Assembly (NCBI GenBank): GCA_020740775.1
Contig: JAHEWK010000010.1
Span: 1 to 64,000 of the forward strand
Origin: Ilyonectria destructans
Taxonomy: Eukaryota > Ascomycota > Sordariomycetes > Hypocreales > Nectriaceae
Reading direction: 5' to 3'
Length of the DNA: 64,000 nt
Shown here: piece after piece, positions 37,791-51,118 of the stretch
Layout of the letters: each line of letters starts with the position of its first letter
Position numbering within the stretch: position 1 is the stretch's first letter
The notes under the pieces: generated by a model
Database searches by the model: none
What the model was told of the DNA's origin: nothing
The model's input: the letters and a program-made list of their open reading frames with translations, nothing else
Made by a program: the position numbers and the translations under genes

Positions 37791-40699
37791 AAGATATCTA
37801 CTTTCTTCTTTATACTATAGAATAATATAGTTTTTTCTAACTATCAGTATACTTATAGCTTCTCTTTTAATCTCTATTATTTAATTTTAAGTAATTTAAT
37901 TTTTATTTTAAGGCTGTAAATTACAGTTAAAAAGTTAGGGTTTAAAGATATTATAGAAGTCTAAATTAACTAATCTAATAAGCTTTATTTAGTATAGCTA
38001 ATAATAGTCTTTAGCTATTATATAATTTAAGAGCTAGTAGGTTAAGATATAGCTTTATAACTTTAGGTTACTATAAAGCTAGTCTATCTTAAGGCTTTAA
38101 TTTAAAAATACTAAAGGTATATACTTTTTCCAGCAGAAAGAGTATTTATTAATAGAATATTAAAAGATATAAAAAATATACTATAGATAGAAATAGAATT
38201 CTATTCTTTAAAGGCAGACTAATAATTCTAAGGTAAAAAATACTATAAATAAAGATTCTTTACTGATATTATAATAACTTTAAGTTAGAATATATAGAAG
38301 CTATAAAGATAATTAAATTAATTAGCTATAAATTCTATTAGAAAGAAATTAATAAGAATATTAAACTCTATATTATAAGCTATTAATAGTATTAAGATAT
38401 ATATATACTAAAATATAGACTATATAGATAACTATAATTATTATTATTACTATTATATTCTTTTTAGAAAATTAATTTAAATTTTATAATAAAACTATCT
38501 ATAAGTATTAAAGTAGATAGAGAATAATATATTATTATTCTAATTATAGTATATTATATAATTAAATATATAATATTTATATTAATAATAAAGTAATTAA
38601 CTGCTATATATTTAATATAAATTCTATATAAATAGATTAAATATTAATTTAGAATTTTAAAAGAAATTATAAGTAATTATAATAAGCTATTTATAAGTAA
38701 ATTTTAAGAAGATTTAATAAAAAAGCAATCTATTTATAGATAACTATTAACTATATATTATTTATAAATAGATAATTAGATAGAATAAATATATTAAATA
38801 TTAAAGAAATATCTATATATTTTTACTAAAAAATTATTAAAATAATAAATAGTATAAGTACTAGAAGAGAAATTTATATATAATAATAGCTACTATAGTA
38901 CTATTAGTATATTCTCTATATAGATACTCTATAGATATTATCTATATATAGTAAAGTATATATTATAATATATAAAGATCTAAATATAGAAAGTCTAAAA
39001 GAGAATTAAAATAATTAAATAGATATAAAGCTAAATATAATAGTATTAATAGACTGCTATAAAATTATAGATAAAATATAATAATATATAATATAAATTA
39101 TAGATTTATTAAAAAGATTAAATTATTAATTTATCTATTTAAAACTTTAAATTTAAAAATTAGAAATTAAGATCTAAATATATTAAAACTATAATTATTA
39201 AATATATTAGTAAATAGATATATTAAATTTACTTACTAAAATAGTATTATAGAATATATAATATATTTTTAATAGTTTTAATTAAATCTTAAGAAAAATA
39301 GAAAAATACTAAAAATCTACTAAATTTACTTTTTAAGCTAAAAAAAAAATAGATAAATAGAAAGTAAAAGAAATTATAGAATATATTAATAATAAAGATA
39401 TTATATAATATTAGATAAAATAGATAGATTAGCTAGTAGAATATAATATATAGAAATTAGAAATCTATTTAGTAAATATAATAGTAAAAATTAAATAATA
39501 GCTTAAATAATATAAATTTATAAATATTTATAAGAAATAGAATAAATAATATAAGATTTATATATTAATTTCTATTCTATTTACTCTATAAATTAAAAGC
39601 TATTAAAAACTACTAAAAGTAGACTATAAGGTTAGAAATCTATTAAAATTATAAGAAAAAAGAATAAAATTATAAAGAAATCTTTTCTTTTTAAAAAAGT
39701 AAAGTAAATTAAAAGCTATTATAGTAAAAAGCTATTAAATAGATCTTATTATACTTAAAAGAAGAAAATATAGAACCTTTAGTCTTAATATAATACTTTT
39801 TCTTTAAATTTAAAGGGGTAATAAATATAGCTACTAAAAAAGAAAAGATCTTATTAAAAAAAAACTTAAGAGGATATTTAATTATAGAAGAAATCTTAAT
39901 AGAAAAAAATTATAATAATATTTCTTTAGTAGAAGTATAATAGTATTAAGATACTTTATAATTTTATTTACTAATAATTAAGTAATAATATATTAAGTAG
40001 CAGCTAGCTTATTATTCTTAGGGGATTAAATATACTTATTATTAATATTAAAAAAACTAAAAGAAAAAAATATAGTAACCTTAAAGTTATTAATAAGCTT
40101 ATTACTATTATTATTACTATTAGATAAATTATCTAAAGATATAATAATAGCTTTAAAAATAGAAAGCTCTATATTAAATAAAGAATTAATATTAGAAATA
40201 GAAATACTAAAAGAAAATAGCTAAATTATATTTAAGATATATTAATAGAAAAATAAATTAAAATAAATTATAGAAATAGCTACTCTATAATTATAAAATA
40301 TATAATAAATAGTAGGTATAAAGATAAATATTTTCTTATATAAAGAGGAATCTTATATAGAGGAAAATCTAATAAATTAAGAGGATATAAAAATAGAATT
40401 TTTTAAATTAAAAATAAAAAAATTACTAAAAGAAGTATTATTATCTATATTAATAAAAAATAAACTAAAAAGAGAATATTACTACCTAAATATATAAATA
40501 TTATTATTTAAAGTATTATTAAAAATTAAAATAATATCTATTAAGGTAATATTCTTATTATTACTAGATTCTATATATTTAGTAAATTTAGAAATCTTTT
40601 TAAATTTATTAATATATTTCTTTAAGAGAATTAAAAATAGAATAAAGATACTATAAAAGGTTAATATTATTAAATTAATTTTAAATTAAATTAGAGAAT

Positions 40700-40704
40700 T
40701 AATA
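40700..40704. repeat. Target duplication of mini-LTR element, left
   Basis: TAATA, identical to 41192-41196. Confidence 0.9.
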
Positions 40705-41191
40705 TATAAGAATATATACTATAGAGTCAGATAAGCTCTATAGACCTCTTATATCTAAATATATAGTATAGTCTCTATAGATTATATAAATACTAATTAA
40801 TCTTTTAGCCCTATAGATTAAAAATCTATTACTATAGATTAAATATACCACTCTATTTCTTATAATTATATCTATATAACCTAAGTCTTTTAGCTATATA
40901 GAAAGTTAGCTATTTAATCTAGTAACCTTATAACTATATTAGGTTTATATTAAGCTTATAGAGTAAAGCTATTAGCAGAAAAAGAATTACTATATAGCTT
41001 AAAATATACTATTACTAAAGGGGGGATAGTTATAAGGATATATACTATAGAATTAAGTAAGCTCTATAGACTCCTTATATCTAGATATATAGTATAGTCT
41101 CTATAGGTTATATAGATACTAATTGATTTTTTTAGCTCTATAAGCTAAAAGTTTATTACTATAGGTTAGGTATATTATTCTATTTCTTATA
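40705..41191. mobile_element. 487-bp miniature LTR element (TRIM/SMART-like)
   Basis: Two direct repeats of 160 and 161 bp (40705-40864 and 41031-41191), each starting TATAAG and ending CTTATA, flank 166 bp that end in a purine tract (AAAGGGGGGATAG, 41017-41029) just before the second repeat. TAATA is duplicated on both sides. The other I2 copy has the uninterrupted site at 18002-18006. Internal length leaves no room for coding, so it must use proteins of another element. This is the structure of terminal-repeat retrotransposons in miniature. No autonomous partner with these LTRs was seen in the window. Confidence 0.88.
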
Positions 41192-42462
41192 TAATAATAT
41201 TAGAATTAATATCTAAAGGTATAATATAAATATAAATTATATAATTAAAAGCTCTATATTAAAAGAGCTTAATATTTTTATAGTAAATTACTATAAGAGG
41301 AATAAAATTATAAATATTCTAATTAAAAAGACTATATAATAAGAGTAAAAAGAGATATAAAGATATCTATACTCCTCTTTATTATAGTATTAAAATTAAA
41401 AATTAAAGGTATATTAAATAACTATTAGAGAGATACTATTAAAGTTATAGTAATTAAATTATTAAGAGAGTAAATATATTAAATAGCTTAAAGATAAACT
41501 ATAAGCTTACTTAGCTTAAAAGGTTACTTAATCTATAAAATAATTAGTATAAATTCAGTAAAAAAATAATAATAAAGAACTTACTATATAAAGATAATAA
41601 ATAGTAAAAAGCTTATAAATTAAAACTAACTTCTAAATTTAAATTAAAATAATTAAGAAAATTCTATTAATAGAATTAATAATAAAATTAGCAGTTAACT
41701 GCTATATATTTCTATAGATATATATAGTATAATATATCTGCTATTATCTAAATATATCTAAAGATATCTTAAGAATTAGTAAAATATTCTATTAATAATT
41801 AGACTATATAAAAAAGTTTTAATATTATATTATAGTAGATATTAATTCTTTAGATATCTATAGAAAATTAGCTAAATATCTATTAAAAAGAGAATAAATA
41901 TACTTACTATATTATATTTAATTTTATTATACTTATAGTATATATACTATAAAAAAAGAGAAAAATAGCTATATATTAGATTAAGATATTAATATTTAGT
42001 TTAAAGATAAATCAAATATAGAATCTTATTTTTATACTAATTAATAAAGTAATTAAAAGCTACTTTAGGAAATTTTTAAAATATAGAATAAAAAGTAAAT
42101 AAAGCTAATATAGTAAAAAAATACTAAAAGAAAAAAGATTTAATATTATAATTAAAATACTAAAAAAAAGAGGGAATTATAAAAAAGATTAATTATAGAA
42201 TTACTATAAATAGAAATTATAAAAAAAATTAAAAATAAAAATAAAATAAATATAAAAGATATAATAGATATATATAAGCTAGCTAAATATTTATAGCTAG
42301 TAGGAAATTAGCTAAATATTTAGTAGATTAATAAATAACTATATATATAGAAGAAATAGCTATATTAATCTTAAAATATTAAATTCTATAGTTATAGAAC
42401 TATATATATATACAGTCTATATATAAAGCTTAAAAGATTAAGCCTACTAAAGGGAGAGTAAT

Positions 42463-42675
42463 TATAAAAATACCAGTAGATTACTATTAAAACTCTTTAA
42501 AATTAATCTATAAGCTTAAGCTTTAAGTAGACTTACTTAAGGCTAGAGATTAATATAAAGTAAAGAGATAAATTTTTAAAGATAGATTTATTAAATTAAA
42601 GTCTAATTATACTATTTTACCCATTTTAAGTTCTATTTCTTTTTTAGTTATAGCCTTTAGCTATTATTTCTTATA
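42463..42675 (+). repeat. I2 LTR (inverted copy)
   Basis: 213 bp, reverse complement of the LTRs at 16524 and 24527, with the TATAA...TTATA ends. Confidence 0.8.
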
Positions 42676-45600
42676 TTAATTTCTTTAAGATTTAAAATTA
42701 ATAGTAGCTTAAATTAATTTTAATTCTTAAGATATTAGAATTTTAAAAGGCTAATATAGAATATATTATAAATATAACTATATTTATTTAGAAGTATTAA
42801 TTAATAAGCTTATAATTTAATTTTCTTAAGTATTTAAAATAAATTAATTCTTTTTAATATTAATTTATATTTTTCTTTTTTAATATTAAGATTCTTTATT
42901 ATAACACTAATTAAATTATTAATTATAAGAGAAATATCCTTATATTATTTATTATAATTATCTATCTATCTCTTTATAGCTTTTTCTTAATATTCTTTAA
43001 GATTTTTATATAGTTTTTTAAAATAATATATTTTTATATTAATTTTTAATATTTTTCTTTTAAGTATATTATTCTTAATATATAAATTTAAATTAGAAAG
43101 ATAGTCTATTAAAACTTAAAAAAAAAGAATTTAATTATATTATTTTTAATATTATTATATATATATTATACTAACTGCAGTAATACTATCTAATTACTTT
43201 ATTATTTATTAATAAAGTATCTTAAATAATATTTTAAATTTTAATTTATTTTTTCTATTTATCTATTAATTTATAAATAAAATACTATTAAAAAATATCT
43301 TTTAATATTATTTTAATAGTATAATTTAAATTAGATATTACTTATAAATATTAAATCTTTATTACTTATAATTCCTCTAAAGAATCTATATTTTAATATA
43401 ATTTTACTAAAGAAAAATTCTATTAATTTTATTATATTAAGTATTATTTAAATAGAAAGAAATACTATATATTTTATATATTAGTTAACTATTATTAGAA
43501 TTATATTTATCTTTTTTTCTTTCTATTAAATTAATAGAAATTTTATAATAAAATCTATTAAAATTTCTTATTAAAGTTAATTTAATATTAAAAGTAATAT
43601 AAACTTATAAAAAATTTATATCTTTTTATTATAATTTCTTAATAGATTATATATATTTATATTTAATTTTTAATATTTTTATCTATTTCTATTTAATAGA
43701 AATATCTTTAGAGGAAAATTTTAATTTTTAACATTTTAAAATAACTAATAAATAGATTATTATAATATAGTTATAAAATAATATATTTTATAGTCTTTTT
43801 ATTTAAAATAAATTATTATTATTTATAATAAAGTAATCTATTTTTAATTAGAATTTATCTTTTTAAGTTACTATTATAAAATTACTTTTCTTTTAATATT
43901 ATATCTTTAGATTTTTATTCTAAAGAAATTAAATTAATTTTATAATTAAATAGAATATTACTATCTTATAGATTTCTTCTTAAAATATAGTCTTTTTAAC
44001 TATTAAAAAAAAGATAAATAGCTTATAGTCTATTTTTTCTTAAGTCTAATAGATTTAATTTTTTAAAGTTAATTTACTTAATATACTTTTTAGAAGATTT
44101 ATAGATAAATTCTTTTTATTTATATTAATATTCTTTTAATTTTAAGCTTTTTATATTATTTAATTAAAATTCTTTTTTTTTAAAAAAAATTTAAATTATT
44201 TTAATTTTAGCTAATTAATATTCTAATTTTAGCTAATTAATATTCTAATTTTAGCTAATTAATATTCTAATTAGTTAAATAATTTAATATTTAGAGGCTT
44301 TTTACTTTTAAATTTAACCTACTTTAATAAATTATTAATTAAATTTATCTTTTTAAATTTATATTTTATTATAAAATTATAAAATATAAAATAGATATAC
44401 TATTTAATTTACTTACTATTAAATTTAAGAGTTTTTATACAATTTTATAAATTAAAATAATTACTTAAAATCTTAATAGAAATTATAGCGTTCTTAAAAT
44501 AATATTATTAATATTTAAATAACTCTATAATAGCTATTAATTTCTAATTTAAGATATTATATCTTAATTTAGATTTTTTAAATTTCTATAATTAAAAGAT
44601 AAAAAAATAATATAATTCTTATTTATTAAATTAAAAAGTAATTCTAACTATTATAAATCTAAAGATATTAATCTTTAAGTAGATAAAAAGAAATAGATTA
44701 TAATATCTTAAGAGTAATGTTTTTTAAAAAGCTTAAATAAGCTAATAAAATATTTCTTTTTTAATTTTATTTAATAAAATATACTCTAATGTTTTTTATT
44801 TATACTTCTTTTTAGTAAATTACTTAAAGATATAATAATCTCTAAATATCCATAGATAAATCTATAATAAAAATATTAAAATTCTAAAAGTATTTAAATT
44901 TCTTAAAAGATTTTAAACTCTTTTTATTTAGCTATTATTTAAATTCTTTTAAAATTTATTAAAAAGATTTTATTTAAAAAGATAAATTTAAAATATTCTA
45001 TTTTATTTTAATAAAAAGAATATTTAAATTATTTAATAAGAAGTTTAATTTTATAAAATTAAGTAAATATTTATTAAAGATATTTTATATAAAAATCTTA
45101 ACTTTTAAAAAGATAAAAATATTATTTAAATAAGCTATATAAATAATATTTAATAGACTCTATAAAGCCTAATAAATATAATTTTAAAATATAGTAGAAA
45201 TATTAATAAATTTAAATAGTATTATTAAATATTTAAAGTAGCTATATTAAATATAAAATACTATTTTCTATTTATTATCTTTTTAAATATATATATAATA
45301 ATAGATATTCTTAATATTAATTTTTAAGAAGAATTTTATATTTTCTATATAATTTATAATTTTTATTATTAAAGATAAAAAATATTAATTTTTCTTAATA
45401 ATAATATTTAATTTCTAATAATTTATATAGAATTTTAAATTTCTATTTAATTTTAATATAAATAATATAGAAATTTCTACTGGATTTTTTAAAAAGTAGA
45501 TATAGCTATTAGTTAAATTCTTTTTAATATAATCTTAAAGAGTTTATAATTTCTTTAGAAATAGAGAGTATATTAGCTTAAAAGAAAGCTTCTTATTAAA

Positions 45601-45880
45601 AAGTAATTTAATATTATAATTTATAGCTTAATAAAAAGATAAAATTTTAAAACTTTTAGTTAAAAAGATATTTTAATAATTTAAAAATTTAAAAAGTAAT
45701 TTAAAATTTCTTTTTTTATTTTAGAGATTATTACTAGAGATTTAAAAGAATTTATTTAAAATTATAATTCTATAGATTTTTATAGTATTTTTATATAATT
45801 ATTTAAATTTATATTTAAAGATAGTTTTTAAATTAGCTTAAAATATCCTAAATATCTATATTTAATTTATTAAATTCTAA

Positions 45881-46953
45881 TAGATAGTTAAATCCCCTTA
45901 ATAAGGAAATCTAATATTTAAATTTACTGTATTTTTATTATATATATTATAGTTACTAAAGCCTAAATTTAAATTTTAAGCTATTTCTTTTCTTTTTTTA
46001 TTAGAATTCTATCTAACTTTTCTAACTTATTTTAACCTTAATATCTAAATCTATAAATTCTATAATCCAATTTAATACCTTAAGATCTCACTTTAGATAG
46101 TTAGTATCTATACCAGCTTAATATAACCTTATAGCTTTTAAAATTAAAGCTTATATACCTTACTGCTAATTTCCTTAATAAACCTCTAGCTTTTTCTATT
46201 TTTAATACTATCTTAGAAATCTTTAGCTAAATTTAATAGTATAGCTTTCTCTATTTAAATATAGCTAAAGTTAATACTAATAACTCTATTTTCTTATAAA
46301 TTAACTCTATCTCTATTATTAAGAAATAGATTATATCTAAAAGTAGCTAATATAATCTATTAGCTTATATTTAAATATTCTAAATAGTAAGATAAATAGC
46401 TAAAAAGTCTATATTCTTAAAGGAATTTTCTATAGACTTTAAACTTATCTTTTTTTCTATTATCTTTTAGATTATAGAGATATTTAATATTATATTAATA
46501 TCTAATTATATATTTCTAATATATAGAGTTATCCTTAAATAGAGCTTTATAGATCATAGTAATTACTATAATAAAAGTTAATAAGATTAAATAATTATTA
46601 GAATAAAAGTTAGTTTTTTAATAATAAAAGATATTAGTCTTTTTTATATTTTATTACTTAAAATAAGATTTCTATCTTAAGGTTATTAACTGTAAATAGT
46701 AAGATTATTAACTGTAGATAATAGAGTTATTAACTGACTCTATTATCTATAGATAGTAGGATTAAAATTAAAAGAGTTAAATTAAAGCTTAAAGTAAAAA
46801 TTAATATATAATAATCTTATTATTTAGCTACTATATCCACTAATATTAAATATAGTACTTACTATTTCTTTCTACTATTTATTTCTACTATATAGCTTTA
46901 ATCTATTTAATAATATTAAGTAAAACTAAAAAAACTAAATAGATAGTTAAATC
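45881..46953 (+). mobile_element. R2, 1,045-bp non-LTR-like element with 14-bp target duplication
   Basis: The body 45895-46939 is bounded by TAGATAGTTAAATC at 45881-45894 and 46940-46953. It starts CCCTTAATAAG and ends in an A-rich tail. G1a shows the same site without it (near 24990). The start is the same as in R1 and R3, so it is probably full length rather than randomly 5'-truncated. No product is recognised. Confidence 0.85.
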
Positions 46954-47566
46954 TTTTAAAGTTAATAATAATAATAATAAAAAGCTTTTTAAGAGAGTTA
47001 AATTTCTTTTAATTCTAATTATTATCTATATAAAGATTTTAATTTAGCTTTATATATCTATTATTTTAAAAAGAATAATTTAAGCTTATTTTATTTAGAT
47101 TTTATATTCTCTAATAGCCTTTAAATTTAGAATTTAAATTTTCTTTTTTTAAAAATATAAATAAATAGCTAGCTTATTACTAATAGAATTTACTTCTATT
47201 TTTAAATTTAAAATTCTATTAATTTTAATAGATTTTCTATATTTAATTTTAATTTTAATAGTTATTTAAATTTTAACTTTAAGAGTTAATTTATTAATCT
47301 TTATTAAGTTATTTATATTAATTAATTATTATTATTATTATTATTTTTTTAACTTTATTAACTTTAAGTCTTTTTTTCTTCTTTTTAAGATATTTTAATA
47401 TAAAATACTTTTTATTATTATAAATATAGTACTTTTATATTTTACTATTATAATTCTTTAGGTTTTTTTTTTTCTTTTTAAATTAGAATTATTTCTTTAT
47501 TAATTATCTTAACTATTATAATAATCCTTTATAAGGAGAGAATCTATATTAATTTTTCTATAATAT

Positions 47567-47781
47567 TAATAGGGGATATTATAATTTATAAGGGATTAAT
47601 AATAATAGTTAGACAGTAAAAAGATATATTTCTAATAATAATAGAATTAAAGCTTACTTCTCTTCTTAATTAAAGGAGTAATACTATTTAATCCTTTAAG
47701 TTTTACCTCTTAGTTAGGCTATATATTAGCTAACTATTAATTTCTTATTTACTACTAGATCTCTATATATCCCCTCTATTA
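47567..47781 (-). repeat. LTR of G1 (copy D)
   Basis: 215 bp matching 687-902 and 26693-26908. It begins TAATAGGGG and ends CCCTCTATTA. Confidence 0.75.
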
Positions 47782-47784
47782 TAA

Positions 47785-50012
47785 TATATTATAGTATAGA
47801 AAGTAAAATACTTTATCTATAGAAAAATTAGCTATTAGTTAAGTAACTATATAATTAAGAAATAGAAAAAAAATAAAAAAAGAATAAAAAAAAAATAAAG
47901 AAATTCTACTAAAAAAAAGTTTATAATATTTCTAATAGAATATAAAAGTAATTTAAAGAATAAAAAAAATAATAGTAAAAATAAATTAAGAAAGATTTAA
48001 TTTAATTTTAATTTAAAAGTATATTTTATAGAAATTAAAAATTTAGAAATATTTCTCTATAAATATAGTAAGAAAATAAAAATTATCTAAAGATTACTTT
48101 AAATAGTAATATACTATTAAATTATAACTCTCTATAATAAAAAGATTAATAGACTAATTAATTAAATAGCTAAAAAGATAATATTCTCTTTTAAAAGATA
48201 TTTAAATTAAATCTACTAAAAATAGATACTAAATATAGATATAGCTATAATTTCTACTATAGAAATTAGTTAAATATATACCTTAATAGATATTTATTTA
48301 TAGCTTTTAATTAATTAATTAAAAGCTAATAGTAATATAGTCTAATTTAGAGATAATTCTTATATAAAATACCTAGAAATTCTATTAGTAAATAGTTTAC
48401 TAAATATAATAATTATTTATTTTATAATAGAGAGTAATGTTTTTTTTTCTATTTAAAGAATATAAATAATAAGAGAATTATCCTTAATAATATTAGTAAT
48501 AAGCTTATTAATAAGTAAATTAAAATATAAATTTTAATAATTTAAAAGTATAATTATAGATAGTTCTATATAAAAGTAATTAGTAAAGTAATAAGTTACT
48601 TTATAAAAATAGAATTAAGATAATTATATTATTACTTTAGGTATCTATCTATTAGAAAATTTAAAATACTATTTATAAAAGCCAGTTATAATATAGACTA
48701 AAATATCTTTAAATTAATCTATAAATTATATTATTACTATTAAATTAAGAGACTCTTAAAATAATAATATAAATTTATATTAAAATATAATATAGATTTT
48801 AACTATAAGATTATTATTAATATAATATATCTTAATAAAAAGCTAACTTTTTATATTATAGATATAGATATAGATTTTTAAGTAGTTAGATTTCTTTAGA
48901 GTATTTCTATTAAAAAGATTTAAAAAAAGCTTAAGAAATACTAAATTAATATCTATTTAGAACTTTTAGATATTATATTATATAATATTAATATAAATTT
49001 TAATTTTAAAGAATTCTAAATAGAGGCTAAATATATTGGAATTAATATTAATTAAATTCTAATTAAAATATATTAGTTAATTAGAAAGATTAAAAAATAT
49101 TATATCCCTCTTTAAAGAGTATATAAAATTATCTAATTAGAGATTAAAAGATTTAATATACTAAATATAATATATCTTTAAATAGTAATTAAATTTATTA
49201 ATAATATATTTAGATTAAATAGATTAATTCTAATTCTTTTTATATTTAGAGTATATCTATAGATTATAAAGAATTTACTTCTTATTATATTATAGTAGCA
49301 GTAAGTATTTACTATAGTAAAAATTATAATAAAGCTAAAAAAGATATAGATAAAATATAATATATAAAATATACTTAATATATATAATAAGCCTAATATA
49401 AAATAAATTCTATTTAAATTACTTATATTAAGTAGTAAAATTTTAATATATAAAAAAAAGAAAAAAGAAAATAAACTATTTTAAGTTTTTATAGTAAGAA
49501 ATATAGAAGTAATAATTAAATTTAATAATAAATTTAATTTCTTTTAAAATACTATAGTAAAGCTATATTACTATAATAAAAATAGAAGTAAATTAATAAC
49601 TCTATTTATTATTAAGAGTATAAAAAGAGAAAAAAAATGCTATTTAAGTATTTAAAATAATAAAAGAAGAAGCTAAAAGGCTATTTAAAGAAAGTATAAA
49701 TTATTAATATATAGAAAATAAATAATAACTATCTAATTAAAAGCTTTATAATATATAAAGAAAAAGCTAATTTTAAAATAGCTTTATAACTATATTAAAA
49801 AGAGAAAATTATAATATTAAACTGACTTTTTAAGAAATCTAATATAATAGAAATTAATATACTATTTAAATTAAATATACTAATTATAATCTATTAAAAT
49901 TCTATAATTATTAAATCTATATACTATTAGCTTTAACTTTTTATATAGCTTTTTATTTTATTTCTTTACCTTTTATACTATTTATAATTTAAATAGCTAA
50001 ATTTTTTACTTT
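47785..50012 (+). pseudogene. Degraded retroelement, possible integrase C-terminal region
   Basis: AT-only DNA with no open frame. On the plus strand, about 49190-49450 resembles, after allowing RIP changes, the FRVYPRIVxDPPP stretch seen near the end of the integrase of some fungal retroelement polyproteins. This is recognition by eye at low certainty. It is cut by R3. Confidence 0.3.
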
Positions 50013-51118
50013 ATAGTAAGATTATTCCCTTAATAAAGAAATCTAATATTTAAATTTACTGTATTTTTATTATATATATTACAGTTATTAAAGCTTAAAT
50101 TTAAATTTTAAGCTGCTTTTTTTCTTCTTCTACTGAAATTCTATTTAATTTTTTTAACCTCTAGCTATTTTAATCTTAATATCTAAATCTATAAATTCTA
50201 TAACTTAACTTAATACTCTAAGATCTTTAATATCTATAATAATCTATTTAAGTTATTTAAATCTACCTTCTTACTCTAGTTAGCTAGTATTTATACCAGC
50301 TTAATATAATATAATAGCTTTTAAAATTAGAGCTTATATATTTTACTGCTAATTTCCTTAATAAATCTCTAGCTTCTTCTATTTTTAATACTATTTTAAA
50401 AGTTTTTAGCTAATTTTAATAGTATAGCTTTCTCTATCTAAATATAGCTAAAGTTAATATTAATAACTCTATTTTCTTATAAATTAACTTTATTTTTATT
50501 ATTAAAAAATAGATTATATCTAAAAGTAGCTAATATAATTTATTAGCTTATATCTAGATATTTTAAATAGTAAGATAAATAGCTAAAAAGTCTATATTCT
50601 TAAAGGAATTTTCTATAGACTTTAAATTTATCTCTTTTTTTATTATCTTTTAGAATTATAAAGATATTTAATATTATATTAATATCTAATTATATATTTT
50701 TAATATATAGAGTTATTCTTAAATAGAGCTTTATAGATAATAGTTATTATAATAAAAGTTAATAAAATTAGATAATTATTAAAAGGGAAGTTAATCTCTT
50801 AATAATAAAAAATATCAGTCTCTTTTATATCTTATTACTTAAAATAAGATTTCTATCTTAAGGTTATTAACTGTAAATAATAGAGTTATTAACTAACTCT
50901 ATTATCTACAGATAGTAAAATTAAAGTTAAAAAAATTAAATTAAAGCTTAAGGTAAAAACTAATATATAATAACCTTATTATTTAGCTACTATTTCTTCT
51001 AGTGCTAAATATAGTATTTACTATTTATCTCTACTATTTAAGAATATTATATAGTTTTAATCTATTTAATAATATTAAATAAAACTAAAAAAAAAAAAAA
51101 CTAAATAGTAAGATTATT
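50013..51118 (+). mobile_element. R3, 1,078-bp non-LTR-like element with 14-bp target duplication
   Basis: The body 50027-51104 lies between two copies of ATAGTAAGATTATT (50013-50026 and 51105-51118). It starts CCCTTAATAAAG, the same point as R2, and ends with an A-rich tail containing 13 A in a row. Orientation is the same as R2. Confidence 0.88.

Larger units (their letters stand above)
38105..42675 (+). mobile_element. Truncated inverted copy of I2
   Basis: Reverse complement of I2 from about 20540 back to its 3' LTR; the coding direction here is plus. It ends with the LTR at 42463-42675 preceded by a purine tract (42449-42460). The reverse transcriptase part is absent. It is interrupted by the 487-bp mini-LTR element. 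Its right end abuts G1 copy D directly. Confidence 0.7.
42676..47781 (-). mobile_element. G1 copy D with right LTR
   Basis: Bases 42676-44500 match 2895-4670, and 44505-45195 match 15644-16340, in the same orientation. D is therefore the uninterrupted reference for the G1a insertions. The reverse transcriptase part lies at about 45200-45480 on the minus strand. R2 is inserted at 45895-46939. The right LTR is 47567-47781, and about 1.1 kb found before the LTR in G1a is missing. Confidence 0.7.
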
